Part shown: in pieces, positions 11,101 to 21,428 of the stretch
Numbering within the stretch: the first letter of the stretch is position 1
How the letters are laid out: each line of letters opens with the position of its first letter
Program-made: the position numbers and the translations under genes
Origin: Enchytraeus crypticus
Taxonomy: Eukaryota > Annelida > Clitellata > Enchytraeida > Enchytraeidae
Assembly (NCBI GenBank): GCA_905160935.1
Contig: CAJHZI010000513.1
Location: forward strand, 401,501 to 465,500
DNA: 64,000 nt
Direction: 5' to 3'
Notes under the pieces: generated by a model
What the model saw: the letters and a program-made list of their open reading frames with translations, nothing else
The model's database searches: none
What the model was told of the DNA's origin: nothing

Positions 11101-13935
11101 GTGTGTTTCGTGGGTCTTGGTGTCAGTTGGTGTGTGTGGGTGTGGCTTTTTGTCGGTTGGTTTGTGTGTTTCGTGGGTTTTGGTGTCAGTTGGCTTGTGT
11201 GGCTGTGGTTTCTTATCTGTTGGCTTGTGAGTTTCGTGTGTCTTGGTTGGCTTATGTGGCTCTGGTTTCTTATCTGTTGGTTTGTGTGTTTCGTGGGTCT
11301 TGGTGTCAGTGGGTGTGTGTGGGTGTGGCTTTTTGTCGATTGGTTTGTGTGTTTCGTGGGTCTTGGTATCAGTTGGCTTGTGTGGCTTTGGTGTTTTATC
11401 TGTTGGTTTGTGTGTTTCGTGGGTCTTGGTGTCAGTTGGTGTGTGTGGGTGTGGTTTTTTAACTATAGGTTTTTGTGTCTCGTGGGTCTTGGTGTCTGTT
11501 GGCTTGTGTGGCTCTGGTTTCTTATCTGTTGGTTTGTGTGCTTCGTCGGTCTTGGTCTCAGTTGGCTTGTGTGGCTTTGGTTCCTTATCTGTTGGCTTGT
11601 GTGTTTCGTGGGTCTTGGTGTCAGTTGGTGTGTGTGGGTGTGGCTTGTTGTCGGTTGGTTTGTGGGTTTCGTGGGTCTTGGTATCAGTTGGCTTGTGTGG
11701 CTTTGGTGTTTTATCTGTTGGTTTGTGTGTTTCGTGGGTTTTGGTGTCAGTTGGTGTGTGTGGGTGTGGTTTTTTAACTGTAGGTTTGTGTGTTTCGTGG
11801 GTCTTGATGTCTGTTGGCTTGTGCGGCTTTGGTGTTTTATCGGTTGGTTTGTGTGTTTCGTGGGTCTTGGTGTCAGTTGGTGTGTGTGGGTGTGGTTTTT
11901 TAACTATAGGTTTGTGTGTTTCGTGGGTTTTGGTGTCTGTTGGCTTGTGCGGCTTTGATGTTTTATCGGTTGGTTTGTGTGTTTCATGGGTCTTGGTGTC
12001 AGTTGGCTTGTGTGGCTTTGGTGTTTTATCTGTTGGTTTGTGTGTTTCGTGGGTCTTGGTGTCTGTTGGCTTGTGTGGCTTTGGTGTTTTATCTGTTGGT
12101 TTGTGTGTTTCGTGAGTTTTGATGTCTGTTGGCTTGTGTGGATGTGGTTTTTTAATTGTAGGTTTATGCGTTTCGTGGCTCGTAGTGTCAGTTGGGTGAT
12201 GTGGCTCTGGTTTCTTATCTGTTGGCTTGTGTGTTTCGCGTGTCTCGTGATCTCTGGGTTGGTTTGGTTGTTTAACAATTGGTCTGAAGGGCTTTTTTGG
12301 ACCAGTCTCTTCGTTTGTTGTTCTTCTGTCTGAAGGTTTTCTGTCGTCATCATCTTGATGCGCATGTGGTTTGTTGTGTTTCTTTGGATGAGTTGGTTGG
12401 TGATGTCGATGGAGTAGCTGGGCGATGATCTTTATCTCTCTTTTAAGAGTGTTAAGATCATGCTTGGCTCTGATCACGTCATCGCAGCTGCATCCACCGA
12501 AGAACGGCCTGCACATGGTGCATGCTGCGTTTTCGGCCTGTTGATGAGGAGTCTTCTTCACTAGAACCGTGGAACTCTTAACTGTTGGGGAAATCTTCAC
12601 TAGAGCTCTGCATATCAATCAACCGTTATGGTGATTTACTGATAATGAAAATCATACCAAGCATTCATTATTCTAAACATTAATTTTGGTTGTGTTAATT
12701 CTAGCATCCAATCTAGCATTCACTAGAATTGTCTAAATCCCTTGTTGTTTTAACGTTACATTTGCTAACGTAACATGTCTCCAATTTTAAAATCGAATTT
12801 TTGTTAGCAAACTAGCTTTAAAACTGTAGCGTTATAGCATTTTAACAATAATTGTCTACTTGTATTATTAGGGCCTATACAAAATAATCATCGATTTTAC
12901 TTATTCGCTTTAATACTTTAAGGGAGTCAGTTTTTTCTAGTGATGTATATTTTTATGTTAATCCCTATACTGAGTGAACGAAGTATTTTTCTGTATATAC
13001 TTGACTACCTTTAAAGTTTAAACATTACCATTCGCATTCTGTCGTTTTTAGTATGTGTTCCGTTTTGCACGGGATCTTAGCTATATTCGAATGAGACATG
13101 ATTTTATTGTAGTTATCTTTCAAGAATCTGGTGTTAGGAGTATGATTAACTGAATTTGGTAAGTACTACGTATGTACACTATGTTGAAGGGCGTCTTGTA
13201 GAAATCTGTAAGTTTGAAAATTATTTCGAAGAATGAGTTTTGCTTCTGCATCGGGCTGCGACTCATTTAAAACAGAGCACATGTACATGTATTTGTAGGG
13301 CAAAGCTCTTGTGTATGGTACTTTTGTGCTCCAGTCGTTATTGTTAAATGATACGCCCAAATACTTCTGTGTTATGTTATTGCCATACCCAAGTTGTGTC
13401 TGGCCAATTAGAAGAGACGAAACACAAACCCTGCTTGTCGTATGATGCGATTTATCTAAAACCGACTTATGCAAAGGAAACCACCTCACACGCTATATTT
13501 TTGCAGGCTATAGGCTACATTAAAGCTTGGATAATTCAATAAGGCATAGTCCGCGTAGCCTTTTGTGGAGGGGTTAACTGATTAATCATGGAATATTCTC
13601 TATAAAGCTTAAAAGCAGAATTTCAATAGGAATACGTACCTTGGTCCCTCCAATTAGCAGAACACTTGCGAATGGTATCAAAATTGGAGTTACACCCAAT
13701 TTAGATTTAAGTAGGTCTAAGCTATATACGTTTTTTTAGCTATCCTATGTAGGCCTGCAACATTAGGCCTCTTGAAATTTCAAATTAGAGCTATGGCTGT
13801 TTTCTACTTAAAACTATTGAGATAAAGAGGCAATACTTACGGTGAGACTGGCTTCAAGATCTGAATCTTGGCTTCATCACCGAAGGCTGCGGCCACAGCC
13901 AACAAGACTATCAGGAAACTTAAACGTACTGCCAT
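2152..13935 (-). CDS. giant secreted His/Lys/Thr/Pro-rich two-module repeat protein
   Basis: Two exons are visible: 13841-13935 and 2152-12607. Exon 1 gives a signal peptide (MAVRLSFLIVLLAVAAAFG) and ends in phase 2 at a CC|GTAAGT donor; the acceptor TATGCAG before 12607 restores frame. Exon 2 opens with a Cys cluster CTMCRPFFGGCSC (about residues 61-73, C-x2-C-x6-C-x-C). A heptad helix follows with V76, A79, L83, L86, I90, I93 and L97 at perfect 3-4 spacing, suggesting disulfide-linked coiled-coil oligomers. Then come His/Asp-rich linker, about 5 kb of 21-residue HKPTD repeats, about 4.4 kb of DVHTDK repeats, and a Thr/Ser tail with two Cys. Nominal length is about 3,500 residues, with almost no hydrophobic core, so it is probably disordered. 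The frame is interrupted near 4141, 4275-4310, 6655-6672 and 7208 and densely in 7215-7720 and 8850-9900. I recognise no family. An extracellular matrix, adhesive, mucus or metal-binding role is inference from composition. Confidence 0.82.
2155..2790 (-). other. non-repetitive Thr/Ser-rich C-terminal tail of the repeat protein
   Basis: Coding sequence after the last DVHTDK module. It is rich in Ser, Thr and Lys, contains a short internal repeat around TQSDNKSST, two Cys (in KPCKNP and KEVCVREE) and a Thr-run end (TTTVG before the stop). The two Cys could pair with each other or with the N-terminal cluster. The frame is intact here. Confidence 0.7.
2790..7205 (-). repeat. coding tandem array of DVHTDK modules (60/120/177-bp periods)
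   Basis: The basic unit is about 20 residues of the type DVHTDKTVKIDVHKDNTHTK. It is combined into a 40-residue higher unit with an exact 120-bp period at about 2810-3660, and into a 59-residue unit (177 bp) containing KVTTGKDTKVTTTVVKKDD at about 5400-7200. Near-exact periods in multiples of three and a dominant single frame show selection or homogenisation as coding sequence. A 1-nt deletion near 4141, a disrupted stretch at 4275-4310 and small deletions at 6655-6672 break the frame. Confidence 0.9.
7215..7720 (-). other. indel-dense zone inside the repeat array (first)
   Basis: The 63-bp unit is still recognisable throughout, but almost every copy has one or more single-base deletions or insertions, often in homopolymers. 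No one frame stays open. Flanking copies are nearly perfect. This pattern is more like uncorrected long-read consensus than normal divergence, which would be mostly substitutions. Confidence 0.65.
8850..9900 (-). other. indel-dense zone inside the repeat array (second)
   Basis: This about 1-kb zone has the same character as the one at 7.2-7.7 kb: recognisable 63-bp units with frequent one-base indels (for example missing t or g in gtgtcagttgg and tttcgtgggtc). It is bounded on both sides by clean units. It separates the two long open blocks of the HKPTD array. Confidence 0.65.
12608..13840 (-). other. intron 1 of the repeat-protein gene
   Basis: A 1,233-nt intron with GTAAGT donor (13840 downward) and TATGCAG acceptor (12610-12608). 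It includes a dispersed repeat fragment at about 13460-13690 that recurs near 18.1 and 35.1 kb. No other gene was seen in it. Confidence 0.8.
13460..13690 (+). repeat. dispersed repeat fragment (family 2)
   Basis: It contains the blocks gaaaccacctcacacgc, ctataggctacatta and ggaatacgtaccttgg, shared with copies at 18085-18341 and 35037-35243. It is probably a non-autonomous retroelement or LINE-derived fragment. Confidence 0.6.
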
Positions 13936-14126
13936 CCCGTCGTCTGCTTGATCTCTTCTTTGTGTTGCCGTTTAGTTGCTTCCTCTGCGAATCTTTCAAG
14001 CCTTCTGAAGATCTATCAGGCTGCTTGAATCAGTGGATGAACTAGTTGTAGGCTACTGTTGTTCTGAGGTGATTCTTGCTGAACAACCTCAAGTCAAGTG
14101 ATGTCCTTCTCTTTCAAACTCTCAGC

Positions 14127-14133
14127 TTTTATA
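14127..14133 (-). promoter_or_regulatory. TATA box of the repeat-protein gene
   Basis: The minus strand reads GTATAAAAGC about 190 nt upstream of the ATG at 13935. A start site near 14100 would give a 5' UTR of about 165 nt. This is a strong TATA match in the right orientation. Confidence 0.7.
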
Positions 14134-14139
14134 CTCCCT

Positions 14140-17100
14140 TGGCTTTGTGCCGGGTATCACTAGCAGAGCTGTTGGTGTCCACGTGTAAGATTCATTGATT
14201 GGGAGATCGATCCTTGTCCAATTGTATCAGGCCTTGGTGTATGCAAGGACCGGCTGGTGTTAGTGCCACGTTGTGGACTTGCCGCGTCCCCTCGTATGTT
14301 CTTCCATCATATGCACCTCAGGTGCCCATTAGAGTTGACGTATTTTGCATTGAGCTTCTCATGCCAGTTTATTTAAACAGGTGTTCAAATAAACGTTTAT
14401 AGACTATCTCTATCTGGCTTGTTGTTTCGCTGAGTTTTGCTTAGAATTATACGCCAGTAGCGTTGGCCTCAACGATTAGGCTATAACGGCTTGCATAGGA
14501 AAGCCTACAGGATTCTTGCTGATGACTTTGATTAAATTTCTTTAATCAATAGCTCTAGCTCAGTTAGGCTATAATTTGTCTAGTTGATGGCTTAGTAGGA
14601 ATTCTATTTATTGTCCTATTTTTGCATTGCTATTGGCAGTTGGTATACAAGTATTTGTTACTCAGTATTTGGACTGCTGGATACTTACCATACAGCGCGA
14701 GAAAAGAACTTGTTCAATGCCTTCACAGAATACTAGAGTCACTTCTTACACATACTTCTGCCTGCCATAATGCCATTCGAATCCTCAACTTACATCCTCA
14801 GGCAAAGAGGACACAACTTTGTGCTACCTCGAAGATATAAACTTAATTTCATAAATAGATGCCATATCAATTTTAAATAGCTTACTCATTAAAAATCTGA
14901 TACAGTTATGACACAATCTGAGTAAATTTATTATCTCTCAAAGTCCGATGCCCTGCATTTTAATGATTAATCTGTTCCTTAAACATAACCTGTATAAGCC
15001 TACTCTTGCTTTTACTCGCATAGGCTATATATGAAAATTTGCAGTAAAACGCAAAAGTATTATTATTATTACTATTATTATTATACAATTTTTTATTTTT
15101 TACCCGGGTGTAAAGAACCCGAGGTTTAATAAAAACTATTCGAGCAATAGCCTACGTGCTGAATCGTCTCCCGGCTGCGATTTGTTTTCCCGCTCGTTCG
15201 TTACTTGTTTCTAAAAATAGCTTCATAGAGAATTAAATCTCGTCTTCTGTTCTCACATGCTTACCTTCAGTTTACATTTAAGTTACATATGTAGACTAAT
15301 ATCTCTGATTCTCTGCCTTGTGGCGAGAAACCGGACGCTAAATTCTAATTTATTGATTGAGAGAGAGAAAGAGAGAGCTAGAGGTATCGTGGGAGAAAGC
15401 ATTCGATGATTTAAAAATGTGAATGATCTCATACATTGGAATATATAGAATACTAAGGTAATAAAAATCAAGTGAAATTTTCAGGCTTTCCAGAGTTGAA
15501 CGTTGGTATAACATTTGAATGGTTTTGCTGGTCCATATCTGTAGCGTAAGATCTTTTAACGGACTAGTTAAATGTACCGTACCATTTCAATTATTCGGCT
15601 ACAATTTCTACCGGAGTATCTTTAACTGGCAAGACAATACTCAGCTGCAATTTTGATGCGAAATTTTTGTCAGTCTTTCATGGCTAATAGCCACCATGCT
15701 GTTAAGGGCAAGATAGGGGCAAAATAGAGTATAACAGACTTTGTCTAGTGTAATTGTAAATATAGGCTCTTAGTAACTGTGAATGCGAATATCCTTTACA
15801 ATTTTAAAACAATTTACGTTTATTTATCGGTTTTATCATAGTTAGGCCTATAATTAGCCTAATACATCCATCATATATAGGCTAGTCTCTCCTTTCACCT
15901 TTAGGAGTTTTACAAAGTAGGTTGTTCCTACATTTAGTATAGGCTTATTGGTTTTAATCTAATCAATAAAACTATTTAACTGACTTCAGCATGGTGATCT
16001 GAATGAAGGTTATTCTTTATTCTGGGCGCAATTCGAATGTCGATGAGTTCTGATCTATTAAATTCTCTGCACAACATGTCTATTTGCGTTTGAGATGAAA
16101 GATTTGGGCCATTAGACGATCGATCTAACAGAGTGTGCGGCGTAGTAAAATAAGGCAATTTTGAATGACCAGCTGCAGTGTGAGATGACTATGAAACGTG
16201 TTCAAAACAGATTAGACGTTCATTCTGAGACGGGTTGTTTGGTTGTTTGTTATTTTGTTGATATCCGTTTGTGTCTGATTTAATTCTAGTAGTAATCAAA
16301 CATACGCTAGCTGCTGTGTGTCTCTGAAAAGCGACTAAGCAAGAGTTTAAATTTGCAATTAAAATCATCTTAGAAATTATAGACATGTTAATCTCAAGTC
16401 TATTTTTTGGAAGTGCTTTCTCGCAACCCCATAACTACTCCGCCACACTTAGTCAACTACCTTCTTGAGAAATCATTTGTTAAATTATTTTAAAATCACA
16501 TTTTAAATCATTTATGAAATCATTTCTGAAAGAAACACCGTTTGGCACATTGTAATTTGGCAAAATTTAATGTGTATTAATGTAGTTTTCCAATGAATGC
16601 TCTGACATCTGAAGCTGCTCGAGAAGTCTTCAAATCAGACACGGGTGCAGATGAGAGGTCTCTCGCATTGCAAAATACAGTCTTATGCACAGCTACCAAG
16701 CAAGTTTCTGAGGATATGATTTGAGTCAAGAGATGACTTCATCAATTTTTACGCCGGTGAGACAAACTTAATTTTGTTTACGTAGTAATGTGTGAGCGAT
16801 AATGGGTTCATATTTTATTTGACTCGTAAATAGTAGGCCACTAGATGAAAATTCAAAGTGCTACATTTTAAACTCAATTTGTTAGTCGACCGACAATATT
16901 CTCTGTCAGGGAATTGATTACGTTGATATGAACGAGCTCCAAAATTCGTTAACAATTGGGTAGGCCTAGAGTTGTATTGTGCTAACGCCAGGGCCTGGAA
17001 TTTTGGTATAATATAGGGTACGTCGCTACGAGTATTGAAATGTTTCATATTAAAGGTAATTTTATTTTTATTGTATATCTCGACTCTACCTTTTACAAGT

Positions 17101-17220
17101 AGGCTAGAGAAACCTACACAAATTGGAGTGATTTTGTACACTAATATTCAATGTGATAGTGGCGGCCACAAAAAGAGCCTGAGCTTTAGACCATATTGCC
17201 GCTCAACTGTGCCGCCATAA
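14140..17220. other. intergenic DNA, no gene seen
   Basis: AT-rich sequence with scattered AGGCCT palindromes and a short ATT run near 15060. Open frames are short and none shows a family pattern or convincing splice context. Confidence 0.5.
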
Positions 17221-17283
17221 GACAAACAGAATGCATTATTATTATTATTATTATAAGCTATTATTATTGATAGAAAATAATAA

Positions 17284-17341
<58 letters not shown>

Positions 17342-17515
17342 TTGTATTTCAAAGTTCTAAAGTTATGTAGGAAATAATAATATTAGTAATAATAATAATA
17401 ACAATCATCATAATTATTATTATTATTATTATTACTATTATCATTATTATTATTATTACTATTATTACTATTATTATTATAATATTATTAATTAAGCTAG
17501 TAGTAATAGTAGTAA
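17221..17515. repeat. AT and ATT microsatellites
   Basis: A (TA)n tract at about 17289-17338 is flanked on both sides by degenerate ATT/AAT trinucleotide runs (17236-17264 and 17380-17500). Confidence 0.95.
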
Positions 17516-17518
17516 TTA

Positions 17519-17765
17519 ATTGTTCTTCTTCTGCTGGAACCTGTCACAGGCTGGTGTCAGATTCTGGAATCTGTCACAAGCTTCAGCGTATTCGTCCCCG
17601 AAGGATCGCGTGTGAGGGAAGGACCCCTCTCCCGGGAATTCTAGGCCGGATCCGGCAAGGAAGTAGCTGGGATGGCAGGATGACTGATCGGCGTAGGACG
17701 CGGTGGACGACATGTCCTCAACGTCGAGACTCACTGAGAGGAAGGCTGGATCGTTGAACGGGTCA
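17519..17765 (-). CDS. isolated coding-like block, possible terminal exon, family unknown
   Basis: The minus strand has about 80 open codons ending in TAA at about 17519. The segment is of balanced base composition inside very AT-rich satellite DNA. The peptide is acidic and aromatic (for example DPFNDPAFLSVSLDVEDMSS, GDEYAEACDRFQ), with a duplicated ACDRFQ motif near the end, and looks protein-like rather than random. A possible acceptor is CGATCCAG near 17744, but it lacks a good pyrimidine tract. No upstream exon was identified. It could be the last exon of a gene starting to the right, or an inserted gene fragment. Confidence 0.35.
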
Positions 17766-17995
17766 AGGTCATTTTATTAGTTATATAATAATTATATTTT
17801 ATATTCATTATATAATATATTTATAATATATAATATAATATATAATATAGTATATAATATATAATATAATATAAAATAAAATATATTGATTATATAATAT
17901 ATTAATTATATAGTAATTATACTTTTATTATATTATATTAATTAATTATATTAACTACTGTATATTAATTGATATAGTATATTAAGATACTTAGT
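17766..17995. repeat. AT-only degenerate satellite
   Basis: Irregular tataatatat/ttaattat runs of very low complexity. They abut the coding-like block on its 5' side. Confidence 0.85.
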
Positions 17996-18084
17996 ATGCT
18001 TAATATGATTAATATTTCTTTCATAGGTTGTCTTGAAATTGATTCGCTCTGTTGTTCTGAAACACTGAAGAATAGTCCAACCGT

Positions 18085-18305
18085 AAACTGCACATGTGGT
18101 AAGAGGCGACTGAGGAAAGCAATGGAAAAAACCACCACAGAAGTCATATTATTCCCAATCTACAAGCTACATTAACATGCGGTTAAAACATAGCCTTTTG
18201 TGAAGGGATTAACTTCTTTGATCGATGGAGTGCTCATCACGGAGCGTGAAAAGCAGCATTAGTAGGAATATGTACCTTGGAAGTGCTAATTATCAGAACA
18301 CTAGG

Positions 18306-18341
<36 letters not shown>
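18085..18341 (+). repeat. dispersed repeat family 2 with (GA)n tail
   Basis: A longer copy of the repeat also seen at 13460 and 35037, containing aagaggcgactgagg, tgtgaagggattaact and ggaatatgtaccttgg. It ends in a (GA)n tract at 18306-18341. The GA tail placement is the same as at other copies. Confidence 0.7.
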
Positions 18342-18344
<3 letters not shown>

Positions 18345-18479
18345 TTTCTTATGAAATCATCTGTGTCAGTACAAAACTTTCTGAAATGCATCACAATAGA
18401 CGCACTTAATTATACATTATACCCAGCAGTATTTTTATACCTTCAGTTCTGCACAAATGTACTTTTGTTGTAAGTCAAC

Positions 18480-19960
18480 TACGTTAACTTGTTTGATTCT
18501 TTCAATTTTCATTTTTTATAGTATCAATGAATGTGGCTACATCAATTGTGTAAGCCTATAATATTGACAATTTTACGCCGCTAAGCTAGGCCTTATACGC
18601 TGTACATGTATGTGGAGAAATATTGAAATTGTGTAGCCTAATTAGCTTATTTTGATATGTGTAATTGCTTTTGTGATGTAGAATACTCGGATTGCTGAAA
18701 CAAGTTTATCGGCATTCGTTTGATCATCTGGAGAATCTGACGTGAAACAGTTGAGACTTTAAATTGCTAGAGAATATAAAAGATAGAAGACTGTCTGCAC
18801 TTGAATGGCATAAAGAAATGCGATCATTTAGACTATGTTGATAAAAAATACGATATCAGACATGACCATCGAGATAGTTATAGGCCTAAGCAGGTGTAAA
18901 GCATGAACGCATTGTAACGTTTGCTTTATCCGTTTGCTATGAATATTTTAAATTACTTCAACTAACTGAAAAAGCTGTAGATATTCAGCTTATTGCGACT
19001 GAATCACTGATTTGACAAATTGTGTTTTCTTCTGTGATCAATTAATATTAGCTGTTTTCAGCTGTCGACTAAATGTCTAGAACGTGATAAGCAAGGTCTA
19101 ACTTTCGAGTCAGATGTTTCAATATTAATTCTATAACATCATGAGTGTGTAAACGCCCCAGCAGTTTAGCACGATATTCTTTGCAACGATTTGAGAATCG
19201 GCCTAGGCTATATATAAGCATCGGTTGAACCAGATTTCTGACTTGCAAAATCTTTTACAACAGCAGTGTTGTAATTTAATTAATCAATATCACTGAAAGT
19301 ATACCATTGAAATAATAGCCTAAACATGCGTATGAAAGATTTTAAAGTGGCGTAATAAAGATAGCCCAACTTTAAACTTGCAGTTTGTGGTTGAGGATGT
19401 GATGCCAATTAAAATTTCAAATTTATTGAGAGCCATTTATATATCATACACTCTCCAATAAAAGTAGCCTAATCGGGCCGCACCTGTAATAAATGTTTCG
19501 TGTCAATTTCTTGTCAGAAGCCAATAGGCCTATTAAATATTACCACTTTCTTGGATTCGGTGCTAAATGTTATATTTTGATATGAACAAAATTCGATATT
19601 CTGATTAAAATTCCTATATAATAGGCCTACACTATGTCTATACACTATAATCTTAGTAAACTGTTTCAAGCTAATTTTTATCATTGATGAAAATTCTTAA
19701 TTTAATGAAATGCTAATTGTTAGGCCTAGCCTTTGGGCCTAGCAGTAGTAGCCTATATATTAACTTTTAAGTTTTAACCCATTGATCAAATTTATATATA
19801 TATATATTCACTAGGCTACTATTTACGTAACAATACACAGTATCGATAACTTAATTGGCAACATTAAAAGGTTGAAGCTCTGATTATTTGCGAGAGGATT
19901 AAATCAACCTCTGTCGCCCCGCAACCTTAAGGAATGACCCCCCAATGCTCTTAATTATTT
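18480..19960. other. intergenic DNA, no gene seen
   Basis: AT-rich, with many AGGCCT/TAGGCCTA motifs. No supported exon or RNA gene. Confidence 0.5.
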
Positions 19961-19969
19961 TTAGTGAAA

Positions 19970-20268
19970 AAATGTGTACTAGTCAAATACCAAATATTAA
20001 ATCAGAACCTAATTTGTACTAGTTAAATAGGGCCTACCAAATAATCAATCAGAACCTAATTTGTACTAGTTAAATAGCAAATAATAAATCAGAACCTCAT
20101 TTGTACTAGTTAAATACCAAATAATAAATCAGAACCTAATTTGTACTAGTTAGGCCTAAATTCCAAATAATATATCAGAACCCAATTTTTTACTCGTTAA
20201 ATACCAAATAATCAAGTAGAACCTAATTTTTACTACTTAAATAACAAATAATAAAGCAGAACCCTGTT
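19970..20268 (+). repeat. about 40-bp tandem repeat, roughly 7 copies
   Basis: The unit is approximately aacctaatttgtactagtta followed by aataccaaataataaatcag. Two copies carry an extra GGGCCTA or GGCCTAA-type insert at the same place, after the agttaaata/agtta block. Confidence 0.9.
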
Positions 20269-20339
20269 AATAATTAATTGCAATAAGTACGTTACACCAA
20301 TAGGCCTACAATGTTAAGAGTTATGTCCTCAATTTTCAT

Positions 20340-20470
20340 TATCTGGAATGGCTTTGGCTTTGCTCACTGAGGCTTTCGCTTTTGCCCTTTTTGGCTCTGG
20401 CTGCTCTGGCTTTGGCTTCGCCCGCTCTGGCTTTGACACTTGCGGCTTAGGATTTGACCACTAGAGAAAA
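20340..20470 (+). repeat. degenerate GGCTTTGGCTCTGGCT hexamer array
   Basis: Short imperfect repeats of ggctttggctttg/ggctctggct over about 120 bp. No open frame with support. Confidence 0.7.
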
Positions 20471-20699
20471 CTTTGGCTTTGTCACAACCCTGCTGCTCAT
20501 GGCTGATATTTCGCTATAAGGCGTTTAATTAATTTACTTTCTTTAGGCTACTTTAGTGTCGATGCTCAGAAAACTGCACAGCCACAGTTTAAGTTAACGT
20601 CTAACGAACACTTTAGCTTAGCCAGAACGATGCAACTGATACAAACCGGAATGAATACGTTGGTTGATAACTGAATGCAGGATTTAGTGAAGTCAACAT

Positions 20700-21367
20700 T
20701 ACTAATGATACATTACGAGGATACATAGGCCCTATGAGCGTAGCCGGGAGAGTTGGAAGATGAATCCTCCCCCCCCCCCCATTAAACTAGGCCTATATCT
20801 CTTTCGCCACTTTTTTAAGTATAAAACGTAACATTAATATTAAATAAATAAAAATTAAAAATATAAAAAATAGGCCTAATGTGAAAAATATTGATTTTAT
20901 CTTTTTAATAGAAGAAACAAAAAGTCTAATTTTTCACGAATATGTTTTGTTTCTAGGATAATCTAAATTTAGCTAAGTTTATTACAATGTCCGAAATTGT
21001 ATTACAAGTCCTACAACATCAGTACAGCCTGCAGTTAATGAGTCAAAGCATATACGAAATAACGAATTAGTGTCAATTAATACTCCCTATACCATGTTCT
21101 TGACCGTCCGGTAGGAGTATGGGAGCATCTCCGCGCTCAGTTATATATTAGAAAACAGACAGTCTACCAATACGACACATACGCGTCTAGTCCACCCAAT
21201 CCTACTGGTTGTTTGGTCATCTGCCTTACTAGACCCCTCGTCACTCCTAGTCCTTCAGCAGCTGCTGATGCTGCTCATGCATGTTGTTGTTGCTGCATCG
21301 TATCGAGCTGCAGAGGTGCCTGTTAAGATGCTGTCGTGTCGTGTCTCTTTTTATGAGTAAAACATGG

Positions 21368-21428
<61 letters not shown>

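Larger units (their letters stand above)
7215..12250 (-). repeat. coding tandem array of 63-bp HKPTD repeats
   Basis: The unit is 63 bp, or 21 residues, made of two related halves, PHKPTDTKTHE and THKPTDKKPE. The intact blocks are 7720-8850 and 9900-12250. On the plus strand the array is strikingly G/T-rich (runs of ggcttgtgtggctctgg), giving strong strand asymmetry. Units vary mainly at the E/Q/H residue after KKP, and some copies are half-length. Confidence 0.92.

Noticed and set aside
2812..12115. Very long plus-strand open frames (up to 954 codons) antisense to the repeat gene
   Set aside because: They exist in several frames at once, consist of Cys/Leu/Val/Trp-rich repeats, lack signal or splice context, and are the complement of the coding array.
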